Under the pieces are notes generated by a model. It was not told the DNA's origin. It made no database searches and was given only the letters and a program-made list of their open reading frames with translations. A stretch of DNA of 64,000 nucleotides, from contig NC_133659.1 of NCBI RefSeq assembly GCF_037893015.1, positions 11,301,885-11,365,884 of the forward strand, read 5' to 3'. The stretch's first letter is position 1; every line of letters starts with the position of its first letter. Made by a program: the position numbers and the translations under genes. Source of the DNA: Macrotis lagotis (taxonomy: Eukaryota; Chordata; Mammalia; Peramelemorphia; Peramelidae). Positions 34,411 to 47,100 of this stretch are shown piece by piece.

Positions 34411-36183
34411 AGGGCCACAAGCTTCCCACGCCTGCCTTGGGTTCCTTAAGCATGCGGCTCTTCCCTGTGAAGGTAACAAGATAGAGACGAATGAAATAAG
34501 TTATTCTGGGGTTCCCCTCCATGTGGTGCAAAATATTTTTTTTTCTAGGCAATTGCTGTTTTTCACTTCTGAAGGCGTTTCCTGGAGGAAGTTGCTGAAC
34601 TTTAAAATGCCTCAGGTGACTTGTGTTCTGAAATGGGCTTCTTGGTTAGTGGCTATGTGGACAGCCAGACGGAAACATTGAGTGTTAATTCAGCTGCCGG
34701 GCATGTCGGTCTGAAGTCCTCCAGAAGACGTGTTCAGACCTCGCTCCTTCAAGCAACTGGTTCCCAAGCAGTATCGATTAATGGAAAGCAAATAAGCAGA
34801 TTGGCATCTAGTCTCATGGATCGATGAGAAGATGAATGTTGAATCCCAGACTGCTTCTCGTTATTAAATAGTGGATTGGTTTAAAACATGGAATCGGGAC
34901 TGGGGACATCAGCCCAAGAACAAGGAGTGACTTTGGAAATGATCTAGAAATTGGTTCTGGATTTTTCTCTAAAATTTACCTGCATAAATAGCTACCTACC
35001 TTGGTCTTTGTTGACAATGCTAGCTGCCGACCATTGTGTCCCTTCACAGTTGGAGGCAGGACCTGCGCTTCCTTCCGTCCCATGTCCTTGATGACCAAAT
35101 TCACCCTGTTTTGGTTGAGTTTGATAGTCCAGGAAAATCGGCCATGACCTTGGGCTTGATTTCTCTTTTAGGACTTCATCTGAGCATTAGGGATGGCAGG
35201 TTTCTTCCTCAGGCTCCCGGTGGTTATCGTAGTTATCACACAGGAATCTGGAAACTGGATGTCTTTGGCTCACTGAATGTTTTCACAGAATGACAGTTGT
35301 AGTCAAGGCATAGGAACCTTAAGCTAACAGAATTCTTTTAAAAAGAATTTGACAAAAACAACATTTTTGACATTCATAGTAGTGCTTCTTCGGGATACTT
35401 GGAGAAATGCTTGTATAACAGAACTGGAAGCATGACACAATGGATAACTCAAACTGGGCTCAAATGAGGGATTCCCCCTGCCCGCCTTGTAGAAACTAAA
35501 CCCAATGCCAATGCCTCTTCAGACCTTTCCCACTTTGCTTCTAGTGAAGGTGACTGGTTTATATTCTGCATCGATGGGACTGCTTTGTTGCTCAAGAAGT
35601 GGACCGGGACCTCAGGGAGGTGAGGCCGTGATGCGCAAGTGGGTTGGGCTCAAGCGAGGGGCTGCTGAGCAAGGTCAGCAGGCTGGAGAAGGAATGATGG
35701 GATCATTCAAGAGCCCAAGGCTCCCCACAACCACCTAGTCCATGCGTGACCTGGGCAGTGGCCGGGATTCTGCCGCTTGGAGCCTCACCTGGCAGAGTGG
35801 ACAGAGCAAGGGAGGACAGTCCAGGACTGCCCCAGCGGACCCCCGCCTGGCTCAGGGCCAGGAGGCCACCCAGCCCCCACACCGGCATTGTTTTAGGGAT
35901 GCACAAAGACCAGTGACTGAAGCCCATGATCTCAAGGAAGAGAGCAAAGCTTTGGCCTCTCCTCCTCTCCCAATTCAGTGAAGAATGAGGCGCCTTCTGG
36001 ACACAAGGGGCCTTGAATCCCCCAACACCCCTGAAGGTGCAGGTCTGGATTTCTGCCACGCTCTCTGGCTGCTGGGGGTCAGTTTGTTGGAGTGATTGCT
36101 ACCTCGCAGGGGAAGGGCCCCGGCCTCCACTGGCTTCAGTCGGTGCCTTTGCTCTCCCTGAAGCAAAGTCACACACACTGGCA
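34411..36183. other. SERBP1-IL12RB2 intergenic, nothing recognised
   Basis: Mostly unique-looking sequence. Short frames only, none with family resemblance. Confidence 0.5.
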
Positions 36184-36280
36184 CATACTGACACACTCAC
36201 ACATAGATACACCCACATGCTCACAGACACACACACTCATGCACATAAGATAGATGCACACACCTTACCTGGACGTGTGC
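36165..36280 (+). repeat. CA-rich simple repeat
   Basis: Imperfect (CA)n with TACA and CTCA interruptions. Confidence 0.9.
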
Positions 36281-36740
36281 GTGAGAGGAGGATGCTGAGA
36301 AGGGAACATGGCCATTAAAGGGGGTGGTGGAGGGAGTGGGGAGAAGCAGGACCTCAGAAATTCACTTGTGTAGATGGCAGGGAGCAGAGGTTGCTGGACG
36401 CCCTGATCTCTGATTTTTTTCCCCTAACTTGGATCCATCCATAATAGCCAACTGCAAATAGGAATTTTAAGGTGGAAGGAATATGGGGGGAGGGGTGAAA
36501 CAAGAATTGGGGCAGGATAGAGGAAGGGAGGGGGAAATGGAAAGGGGAAGAGGAAGAGGAGAAAAAGCAGAGAGTTGAACTGTCTGTTCTGTTTTTCCTC
36601 AAGGGCCACAGGAGAAACGGGGAGAAACAGCCCATTTGATCTTTGAGAAAAATCAGGCAAGGTAGGTACTATTATGTCGACCAATTTATGGATGAGGAAT
36701 TGGGCTGACATTTGGTAATATATACAATCTCTCTTTACTT

Positions 36741-36879
36741 TTTTAGGTTTTTGCAAGGCAGTGGGTGACTTGCCCAAGGTCACACAACTAGGTAATCATT
36801 AAGTGTTTGAGGGTGGATTTGAACTCAGGTCCTCCTGACTCCGGGGCCAGTGCTCTATCCACTGCACCACCTAGCCGCC
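36741..36879 (-). mobile_element. WSINE1-type SINE
   Basis: TTTTAGGTTTTTGCAAGGCA, then GGATTTGAACTCAGGTCCTC, then CTGCACCACCTAGCCGCC. A TCTCTTT-type motif flanks both sides. Confidence 0.88.
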
Positions 36880-37374
36880 TCACTCTCTTTCCTTTTCATA
36901 AGTACAGAACCCGGAAAAGGCGATAGGTTCGGGGCAGAGAAGAGGAAGCAGGCCCAGGACCACCAGTGGACGTCTCCTGATGTCTCCCTGGCCCTCGTGG
37001 CTGGAGGAATGACCACCCTTCCCTCTTGGTCCCCAACTGTATCCTGAGCGTGAAGAGCTGCTCTCCTGCAAGGTAGTGTTTGGGGGGAGCCAAGGTCCTC
37101 GGTCCCCTCTTGCGACATGGCGTTCTCCACTCTAAAGCTAGGGTCAGTGCCCCGACGGCCGTCTCAGGGTTCAGCCTCAGGGTTCCGTGTCTGACCTCAA
37201 CAACCTGGAGACGGAACCCAAGCAGAGGGTTTTTGGTTTCCCGATGCTGTGTTGCTCGGGGCCTGGGACCTACTATACTTTGTACAGAAAGGCTGAGGGT
37301 CAGCACACCCGTTTATAACATTTTACAGGTGGTCATAGAGAGAGAAATAGTCTCTTGAGCCTCGCCACCACCTT

Positions 37375-37530
37375 CTGAGCTGGGATCCCCATTCTTTCCT
37401 GATGACCTTCAGCTAAAGGTCAGAGAAATTCGGTGATTATCCGAGGCCATGGAGCTAGAAAATGTTGAGCAGAATTCAAACCCAGGTCTCCCTGACTTCC
37501 AACTCACATGTTCTCTCCACTGTGGGGAAA
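37375..37530 (-). mobile_element. MIR-type fragment
   Basis: GGCCATGGAGCTAGAAAATG, then AATTCAAACCCAGGTCTCCC, then ATGTTCTCTCCACTG. Confidence 0.6.
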
Positions 37531-37724
37531 TCAATTCTAAAATATCCATTTTTTAAACTTTGGCACACACACACAAAACAGATAACTCATGATGTGGCAA
37601 CTGGCAACTGATTTTTTTCTCTAATCTTGAGCTTGGATTTCCCCCCCCCACCCAAAATGGCAATCTTTTCATTTTGGCTGGAGGTAGATCTACCTCATCT
37701 TACCTATATGTATATACTTATTTA

Positions 37725-37860
37725 TTTGCTTATTTTTGGTTTTTGTGATGCTGTGGGGTTAAGTAACTTGCCAAAGTCACACAGCTAGTAAAGGATCAAG
37801 GGTCTGAGGAGAGATTTGAATTCAGGTCCTCCTGCTTTCAGGGCCAGTGTTCACTTTACC
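37725..37860 (-). mobile_element. WSINE1-type SINE, diverged
   Basis: TGGGGTTAAGTAACTTGCCA, then AGTCACACAGCTAGTAAAGG, then TTTGAATTCAGGTCCTCCTG. The 5' head is lost. Confidence 0.75.
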
Positions 37861-38418
37861 TATTAAACAAAATAAGTAATTGTGTAGACCTTAAAATGCA
37901 GCATTTATTAGGTTCCTATTGTATATTTGACAAATAGGAAGACAAAGAATTAACCCAAAGATTCAAAACAAAATTTGGGGTAAAAAGCAATTTAACAAAA
38001 CTTACCATTGGCATAAGAACAAAAGTTCTTGACTTGGGGGTTGTGAACTGATTTTAAGAAGTATGTTGACAACTGTTTCAATTTAATTGCTTTCCTTTGT
38101 GACTTATTTTTAAGGACAGGATTCTGAGAAGGTGTCTCTGGTTTGTGCAGATGGCCAGAGGGGTCCCTTGGCTTCAGGTAAGGGTCAGAACACTGATTCT
38201 GGGGTCTGGATTCTGGAATCGTAGTTTACCTTTAACACAACCTGTGTGCCTTAGGTACAGGTTTCTTAACTTCCTCAGTTTGCTCATATGTAAAAAAAAT
38301 AAAGGTGGTTGGGCCTCATGGCCTACCACCAAGGTTGAAGCTCCTTCCTTCTCTGGATCTATGATCTTATGATATGACCAACTCGGTCTGCCAGCAATGG
38401 ATTAGATCCACCCCCAGG

Positions 38419-38596
38419 TTGAAGGGAATTTATTTTTTTAAATTTTTTGCAAGGCAATGGGGTTAAGTGGTTTGCCCAAGGCCACACAGCTAGGTCATTA
38501 TTAAGTGTCTGAGTTCAAATTTGAACTCAGGTCCTCCTGACTCCAGGGCTGGTGCTCTATCCACTGCGCCACCTAGCTGCTCCTTGAACAGAATTT
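38419..38596 (-). mobile_element. WSINE1-type SINE with target duplication
   Basis: Copy 38432-38583, full length. Flanks TTGAAGGGAATTT (38419-38431) and TTGAACAGAATTT (38584-38596) differ at two bases. Confidence 0.88.
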
Positions 38597-38729
38597 CAGT
38601 GAAGGTTCCTTCACTTTCTGAACTTGGGCATCCAGATGATAAAGGATAAAAACAACAACAAATCCCAAACACTGCAGGTCTTGTCAGAAGAGAAGAGACC
38701 TTTACAGAAGAGACCTTCAGGAAATCCAC

Positions 38730-38830
38730 CCGCTCACTTTACAGATGAGTAAACTAAGGCACAGAACGACTGGCTGGGGGTAAGACTAGAACTTAGGTCT
38801 TGGGAATTTCACCCCCTACCTTCTCCCCCA
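38730..38830 (-). mobile_element. MIR-type fragment
   Basis: CACTTTACAGATGAGTAAAC, then TAAGGCACAGAACG, then GAACTTAGGTCTTGGG. Confidence 0.5.
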
Positions 38831-39489
38831 CCTTCTACTGCTCTTTGTAAACTGGTACAGAGATAGGTCTGGATTCTCATGCTGGTTGGGTGGGGCTGAT
38901 GAGATGCCATCTCTGGCTGCTGTCTAAATTGGATGAACACAGTCAAGAAGGAGTGGTTTCTGCTCCTGACCAAACTGGTTTTCAAAGCAAAACCCTTGCT
39001 TCAAAAATACCTCTTCAAAGGGTGACAGCTGAGGCATCAGCTGGCTTGCACTAATTCTGGAAAACCCTGCTGAGTTCTCTACTGTATGCAGACTTTCTGG
39101 GGAAGAAACATTCTCTGAATACCAGATTCAGGGGCAAGTAGATGGGCAAACATATTTGAAAACCCCTAAGATTTTCAACAAATGAATGTGGATAACTAAA
39201 AATTATTCAGCATTTTTAATTCTTTTTTTGCCCTGAAATATTACTCTTCCATCATTTCTCATTGCCCTTCTCCAGATTATTCATCTTCCTCCTTGTAACA
39301 AAGGGAAAAACAGATTAAACCAAACTATCTTCTTCAGAAAATGCATTCTTGCATCCCTGTGGTCCTCCACTCCTCAGCTCTAAGGAAGCAATAGATTTTG
39401 TGGAGTCTTCTCTAGAAGAGAAGTGATCTCAGGGTTTCCCCCCGCTTCAACTCAGAATTCAGCTTTTCATCCATCTTTCTCATCTTTGG
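38831..39489. other. Intergenic, nothing recognised
   Basis: Unique-looking sequence between the last SINE and the presumed IL12RB2 3' end. Confidence 0.5.
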
Positions 39490-40011
39490 TGTGATAGTTA
39501 CTAGGGATGTTACTACTCCCTTTATTCTGCAGCAATCCCTACAAATCTTCCTGTTTCTTTGAATTCCTCATATTCCTCATTGGTGAGTGTACAGTATTAT
39601 TTCATTACAGTCCTATAAAAATGATTTGTTCTTTTTTCTTATCATCCAATGGATGAGTATATGTTGTCTCAAAAACTAAATAGCTTCTTTTTGGAGAGGA
39701 AGTCAAATCAGAAAAATCTTTGCTTAAAACCACTAGAATACTGTGGGTACAAAAATGAACAATAATATAGTCCCTGCCCTCAAGAGGCTTATATTCTAGT
39801 AATAAAATTGGTATGTGATACCAACATTCAAGGTAAAACATGAGTCGTCCTTGGTTACTTTGAGCTGCTTGGGCGGTACCCAGGTGGGGAAAGCCCCCTG
39901 CTTTGATTTGGATGTTGGACAGCCCTCTAGGGAGGGAAGGACAAGCTAACCAGACCATGGGCTAGAAAGTAGAATCGCAGCATCCAGGAAAGTCCTATAG
40001 TGTATAGCCAG
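39490..40011 (-). other. IL12RB2: Probable IL12RB2 3' UTR
   Basis: This is sequence after the stop on the - strand down to an AATAAA at 39526-39521, the first canonical hexamer met. It would give a 3' UTR of about 0.5 kb. The real end could be further on. Confidence 0.4.
39521..39526 (-). promoter_or_regulatory. IL12RB2: Candidate IL12RB2 poly(A) signal AATAAA
   Basis: TTTATT on the + strand reads as AATAAA on the gene strand, about 490 bases after the stop. It is the only canonical hexamer in the first kilobase. Confidence 0.4.
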
Positions 40012-40554
40012 TTAGTGAGTGATGGCCCCAGAGTCAATCTTTACCCTGTCCAGGGTCAATTTGTCTCCACAGATTTGGGGATGAAAAGAGCCCTTTGGGA
40101 AGATGGAGAAAGACAGACTGTGCAACTCGCTGTCTTCTAGAGGGTCTGTAGCAATGGAAGGCAAGTAATCCAGGTTCGAAGGTAAATAATCCATGTTGGC
40201 AGGCAGGTAGACCACTGGGATATCGCTAAGGTGGCTGGCTGGGTCTTCTGTCTTTGGTCCCCCAGGGCCTATTGCCCTGTATGGATCAACCCCTTGGCCT
40301 TTCTCAACTTGGAGAGATCCTGGTGTTGAGGGGTGGGAGACTCCATATTCTGGCTTTACTTTGAGGGATTTTGGAACCTGAAGCCAGCTCTCTCTACCTG
40401 ACTCATGGAGGTTATGGTTTCTTGGCCAACAAGAGGGATGTGTCTCCTGGAGGGTTGGGGCTGCTTTTTGGAGAACTTCGTTGATTTCTAGAGTTTCAGG
40501 TTCTTCAGAACTGCTCCAGTTTGAGAAAATGTCAAAATGGAACTGCATTTCATC
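40012..40554 (-). CDS. IL12RB2: IL12RB2 terminal coding exon: cytoplasmic tail
   Basis: It encodes 180 residues from [20 protein letters not shown] to the TAA at 40012-40014. [11 protein letters not shown] corresponds to human DPEPLVISEVL (Box 2 region). VDPYRAIG aligns with human [26 protein letters not shown] covers the STAT4-docking area, and [11 protein letters not shown] matches the human end. The acceptor is attccaatag. Confidence 0.96.
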   Translation of the reverse strand, partial: DEMQFHFDIFSNWSSSEEPETLEINEVLQKAAPTLQETHPSCWPRNHNLHESGRESWLQVPKSLKVKPEYGVSHPSTPGSLQVEKGQGVDPYRAIGPGGPKTEDPASHLSDIPVVYLPANMDYLPSNLDYLPSIATDPLEDSELHSLSFSIFPKGSFHPQICGDKLTLDRVKIDSGAITH

Positions 40555-41104
40555 CTATTGGAATGAAGAAAGAATGTGAGATAACATACACAAATTGCTC
40601 CCAGTTGGGAGCATATATGATTTAGTAACCACTACTTTAAAGGAACAGAGAGCTGGGAATAGGATATTCCAGAATGCAATGTATGGATATACATACATAT
40701 ATATGAATATTTCTAACCAAGAATAATTTCCTCAGCAAAACTGAAAATAATCCTTTAGAGAGAAAATGGAAATGAAATAGGGAACTTTATCAGTCTACCT
40801 GATAAAATGTCCAGAGCTGCAGAGAAGTTGAAACACCCACTCGAGATAAATCATAAGAAGCTGCAAGTGGAAAAGCTATTGATGTTCTAATATGGGGAGA
40901 CCCCTCTGGGGTCAAAGAAGGAGTCTAATTAGAAAACCTAGGAATGGTCCTATTATATTTTGATGGTGTTAAATGAAGAAAAGTACAGAGAAAAGAATAT
41001 TCCAGAAGGTAAGTGAGGTGGAAGAAGGTTAGCAAAAAATATCTCCCATTATTAGGCAAGCCTACACAAATACTTTCATCTGAACTAGTCATAGGAAGGA
41101 AGAC

Positions 41105-41146
<42 letters not shown>

Positions 41147-44100
41147 TTTTCACTAAATGGAATAAAGAGGAGGAAGGAGAATAAGAAAAAGGATAAGTGA
41201 AGGGAGGGATTAGTCCTAAGCAAAACAAACTCCAAAAATGTGTATTTATAGTAAACTAAGGAGATACCTGTTAATTGGGGAAGGGCTGAGCAAGTTATAT
41301 ATGAATGTGATGGAAGCTGTATGTGTGAAGGGGCTGTATTTAGAGAAACCTAAGATTTGGATGATGACAAAGATTTGCCATCAGAGGAAGGTGGGCAGAC
41401 CTGGAACAACTTGTACAATAACAGCAATATTGAAAGACTTAGAAACTTTGCTTGTTGTAATGACCAACTATGACTTCAGAGGACTGAGAGTGAGCCATGC
41501 CACCCAGTCTTGGTAGAGCAATGAACTCAATATTTTGGACTTGGTCAAAATGGGAATTGTTTGGCTTTTTTTTAGTTTTTTTTGCAAGACAATGGGGTTA
41601 AGTGGCTTGCCCAAGGCCACACAGCTAGGTAATTATCAAGTGTCTGAGACCGGATTTGAACCCAGGTACTCCTGACTCCAGGGCTGGTGCTCTATCCACT
41701 GCACCACCTAGCTGCCCCTGTAGAAGAGTTTTTTTAACAGAAAATGGAAGATATTAATAATTTATAAAGTTTTCAAAACACTATAGACAGTACCTCCTTG
41801 ACTTAGAAAACATTTAGTCCAACCTCCTTGTTTTACAGATGAGGAAACTGAGGCCCAGAGAAGGTGACTTCCCCAAGCAGACATTTGCCATGCAGGCTGG
41901 CAAGTAGTGCCAGAAGCTTCCATCACTGTTGCTTTGAAAGCCCATCAGTCCACATGTAGTGGCTGACCAACAGCTCAACCAACTGTGTCTACCTGTGTAT
42001 ATGGGAGGATGGGTAGGCAGGACCACAGGAGGAATATCAAGGCTGGAAGTCTGGTGTTCTGGGATCATAAATAAAGGGGGCCCCTGCATGAGGCCCTGGA
42101 TGAGGAAACTGAGGCCTGGGATCATGCAGCTAATAAGGCTCCCCCCAGGGCAGAAGGAGAACCTGCATCTTCTCTAACCAAGGTACCAGATTGGAGCTGG
42201 CTCAGAAAATCCCCTTGTTCCTTTTGACCTTGGATTCAGGTAGAAAAGAGACCCCGACATAAGAAGGTAGAATGACACTGTGGTACTGACTGGGAGCCCT
42301 CTTTCCTCCCTCAGCCTTAGTTTCCCACTCTGTAAGAGGAGGGAGTTAGATGAGGTAATCGAGCACTTACCTCCACGACGGCATACTTCTTGGCCCATAT
42401 GCTGTTTGCGGGGTCCGGAATGTCTTGATGATACCACTGGGGTTGGAGAGCATAGATGGCAGACTTCACTCTGCAATGGAAACAGCTAATTAAAGGGGAC
42501 CCCCAAAGCCAGGGATTCTTGTTTCCCCAGAATGGCAGGATTTTCTTTTATAAATAAGCTTAACAAATTGTAAATGCTCTTGTTGAATGACTGGAAGCCT
42601 CCATCCTAGCAGCCTGAAGGCCAGCGTTGGGGCGGTCTGGCTGGACACTCTGCGGCGTCCTGCCCTTTCTGAGGGCTGTGCCCCTGAGGGTCCAACATGG
42701 CAGCTTCCACGCGGGATCTGGAAGCCAAGACCCAAGACCCAAGACAAAGGAGCTTCACTGCTGTTGTGGGGCTGTGAGGCCAAGCGGTCAACTTACTTTG
42801 CTCGAATTCGGGACCTGGAGAAAATCCCCACTGCAATGAGGGTCACCGCAATCAGTGCCACCAAAACGGTCCAATCAGGAGCACCTGAAACATTAGCAAA
42901 CTGCTGCAGTTGTCTTCAAAATGTCATCTGAAGACTGGGCAAGTCATGTTCCGCCTGCCTGCCTCAGTTCCCTCATCTATAAACTTGGCCCAGAAAAAAA
43001 AAAAATGACATTTTATTTTCAGCATCCACTAACTGAAAGCCAGTAATTCCTTCTATTAAGAATTATTCAACAAAACTGGGACCAGAACCTGTGACTCCGC
43101 CATTACAGAAATCACAGGTATTTTCATTTCCCATTACAATTTTACAGAAATATGGAATTATCACTTACTTTGAAAATAGCGGCACTAATTAGACCAACTG
43201 CTAGATCACGTGTTCACAGTTTCCCATTCTTTAGTACAATAGGACTGGTTTCCTTTGCAATCTTTTCTATTCATTTTTTTTAACATTTAAAGACATAATT
43301 CTGAGTAGGGGTCCCAGATACAGAAAAGGTTGAAGACCCTGGCTCTAATGCTATAAGCTGCAGAATAGGGGCTGACCTGGTTCATAGGATTATAGAGGAA
43401 TGAGGACAATCTTAGAACTCTTCCAGTTCAAAGGAAGAGTTGAGGCGCAGGTGGTCTGACTCCCCCAGAGTCCCTCAGGTTGGAGCAGGGTTGGAATGTT
43501 CAAGGGGTAACTAGGTGGTGCAGTGGATAGAGCAAGGGGAGTCAGGAGTACCTGAGTTCAGATCCAGATTCAGACACCTAATAATTACCTAGCTGTGTGG
43601 CCTTGGGCAAGCTGCTTAACCCCATTGCCTTGCAAAAAAAATCCTATGGTCAAAGTGACAGAATGTGGGAGGTGAAAGAGACCCCAACCTCGCAGCTGAA
43701 TGGAATCTCTCCTGCTGTGGACACCCCTTTCTATTCGAGGAAATGACTAAATGATGAATGCCCGGAGAACTTGGTTTTCTCAAACCTCTCCCCAGTGTTC
43801 AGAGCTCTCAAGAAAGTGGGGGTGACGTGGCCAAAGGCAAGGCCCCTAACTGCTCCACTTCAGTTTCTCATTTATAAACAGCAAACCTTCCTGCTTCTGG
43901 ATCCCCCAAAGACTGATCCCCAGGAACATTTATTAACCTGTTCTGTGACAGGACAGGCTTAATTCCCACCCCACCAAGTACCTAAGAGGAGCCTGGGATT
44001 GGTCTGGCCGCTAGAAATCGAGACAAAAACAAGAAGCTCAAGGAATTTACGTTCTTCTGAGACTACAACAGAGACAAAAATTAGGCAAAGCGCTTCTGAG

Positions 44101-47100
44101 AGGGGAATGGAAAGAGGAGAACCCCAAGGCGCTCTGAGATGCTAGGGATTCTACCAGGAAAAGGGACAAAGGGGAGAGCTCTTCAGATGAGTTCAAGTCC
44201 AGAGGCAGACTGTGGCCATTATGTATAGATGTTCCGGAAGAGGTGGTGCCGTGACAAGCACATGAATTGGATTGGGGTGGGGGGCTGTGCTAAGTCCCCA
44301 GCCTCACTCTCTCCTCCAGAGCCATCTGGGTCTAGTGGCCAGATGTGGATCAGGACAACTGGAGATGGCCCCGGATGGGAGGAGATCATGTTCCAGTGAC
44401 CTGCCCAAGGCCACATGGCTAGTAAGAGTCCAGTGTGTGAGGCTAGATTCAAGGCCAGGGCTGTAATCATGGCGAATGAACTAGTGAGTATCTGTAGAGG
44501 AAGGGTCAGACTGGACAGGGTTTTAGGAGTGTGGCCTAAAGGGGTCCGAGTAGGAGACTGTTGAAGAGTTTTTCCAATAGAGAAGGATGGACTAGTTCCA
44601 GGTTCTCTTAAAGTACCCTTGTGTTTCTTTCTTTTTTTGTTTTGATTTTTAGGTTTTTGCAAGGCAAATGGAGTTAAGTGGCTTGCCCAAGGCTACACAG
44701 CTAGGTAATTAAGTGTCTGAGACCCGATTTGAACGCAGGTACTCCTGACTCCAACGCCACTACGCCACCCTCACCCTGTGTTTCTAATGGAAACACTCCT
44801 GGTCCCCACCTACTGCCATTCTCTGTTGGTCCATGCACCTTCTGTGCTTGATAGCGCACAGCTAGGGGTGGGGAGCGGAGAGGGAACGCGTCATTCTAGA
44901 GAGTCTTTCAGACTGGCCATTAGCCTTGGAATGGTCAAAATGCTAGAGTGGTCAGGGTAGGGTGGGGTCGGGTTGGGGGGGACACAAGGGAGTCTGCTTG
45001 CTTAGGCATTTTGGAGTTCCCAATGTAGAGTAGTGTACATTGTCCACCAAGGGAGACAGCATGACTAGCCTCACCCCATTTTACAGATGGGAAAACTGAG
45101 ACCCAGAGATGCAAGATCTGACTTGTTCAAGTGTTCCCGCTTGGGAAGTGGCACAACCAGGGTCCAGCCTAGAGCTTCTGGCTCCCAAGGCAGTGGTCAG
45201 AGCCTCCTCTGAGGCTTAACCTCCTGGGGGGGCCTTGGTCATTCATTTATGAAGAGCCTCTGAGCCTCCTCACCCCTGAGCTTATTTTTCACCTTCCATT
45301 GACTGGCTCTCCCTCCTTCCTCTTAGGGGCTGTCTCCCCCCACTAGAATGTAAGTTGTCTGTGGGGTAGGGGTGTTCTTTCTGCTTGTATTTGAATCCCA
45401 GAATGCCTAGCACATCCACAGTACCCCTACAGCCACCCCCAAGGGGCTGGCCGCCTCTGGGTCCTTCGCCTGCTTTCCAAATAAGGAGGGGACTTTGGAG
45501 GATGGGCTATCTCGGAGACGGTCACCCTAATTAACCTGCTAATAAAAAAGCTGGAACAACTTGTTTTAAGTTGGCAGCTCATGCGGTAGGCGGGGTGGAC
45601 AGGGTGGCTGCGGCAGCCAGAAGCAATTGCATGGCTCCAATTTGACCACGTCTATCAGTCCTGAGGAGATGCTGGGGAAATGACCTGTTTGTCAGAAACC
45701 TATGCAGGAGAGAGAGGGAAATAAGGAAGACCGGCCTGCCCAGGGATTGGTGGAAAGTCTTGCATTTGGGTTAAAAATCAATTTCACAAGAACGAGAGGG
45801 GAAGGAAGGAGGGAAGCAAGGAACAAAGGGACGGAAGGAGGACCGGAGGCACAAAGAATGGCAAAAGCTGTCTCTGTCCTCAAGGACTATAAGAACACAT
45901 GGCTTGTAAGGGATGAGGGTAGTTCATTCTTACTGTTCCTTCTGGGTAGAAAACATTCTACAATTCTATGAAGAATTTCACTTTCTCCCAATAGACGTGC
46001 AGGGGTGGGGGGCAATAATAGTAATCTGGACAATACAAACATGCCCATTTTGATCCCACTCTAAGGTGGCAGCTGCTCTTCATATGTTCTCTCATTTGAT
46101 GATGGATAGGCGTCCAGCCTGGCAGTCAGAAAGATCTGGCTCCACCGCTGACTGTCTCTGATCCAGGTCAAGGCAGGTGGGCCCAGCCTGGAAGGGACAG
46201 ACCTTGCAGATGGGGCCTGAGCTATAGCCAGGGAAGGGGTTTGAATTCCAAGGGTTCTCCATCCTGATAAAATCACATGTCAATTAACCTGCTGGTGAGA
46301 GAGGATGGTGCACCAGGAGGAGCAGGTGCTTTGTTCAGGTTTCCAGGCCCTCTCACTACCCCGGTGTGTGGTCTCAGGGAAGTGCCCATAGGAGATGGGA
46401 CCCACCTTGTAAAGGTGAAATGAGGTGAATGGAAAAGGCTCCCAGGTACTGGTTGCCAAGGGCAAGGTGGAAGGTCAGAGGGCTTGGGGGTTAGCAGGAG
46501 TCAGAGAGCAAAATGGAGCAATGGGAAGTGATGGCAAAGCAGGCTGAGTCTTTCTGGCCTCCTTGCTCAGGGCGATGCACCCATGGAGGAGAACTGCAAC
46601 TCCTTTTGAGCTTAGATCTTACCTTCTAAGGAAAGTTCCCTCTCATTCCCTCTGGGACCCTCTCCTGCTGCTGTGGAAGCCGTCATCCACAACACATAAG
46701 TGACTCCAGGCTTGAGGCCCCTGATCAGATGCGAAGTGGTTGCCATCTCATAGGGAATTTCTGAAAGAAGGGATAGGGATGGAGAAAGGCTAAAATGTTT
46801 AAATAAACCATGTCCTCACTTTCCTATGTTCCAACAGAAACTAGGTTCCATTCCATGCCCATAGGGGAATTTTTAAGTTGGGGGAGCACAACCCATCCAT
46901 CTATCATTTCTCCATCCATTCATCTCTCTATCCCTCAACCCATGTTTCCATCTGGTCATCTATCTCATTCATCCATCCATCCATCTCTCTATCTGTCTAT
47001 TCATTTCTCCAGCCATTCTATCCATTTATCCAGGTATCCATCTCTCCATCCATCTAACATCTATCTATCCAACCATCTAATCTATCCATCTATCTCTACA

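Larger units (their letters stand above)
40555..42370 (-). other. IL12RB2: IL12RB2 last intron
   Basis: This intron holds an old L1 3' fragment (41264-41555), a WSINE1-type SINE (41575-41717), a TA-rich run (41105-41140) and MIR fragments (41800-41950, 42090-42160, 42280-42360). No other gene seen. Confidence 0.8.
42885..46622 (-). other. IL12RB2: IL12RB2 intron upstream of the TM exon
   Basis: This intron contains two WSINE1-type SINEs, an RTE-tailed SINE fragment, a MIR fragment and an L2 3' fragment, listed separately. The rest (42885-43500, 43650-44220, 45430-46620) is unique sequence without a recognisable gene. Confidence 0.8.
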
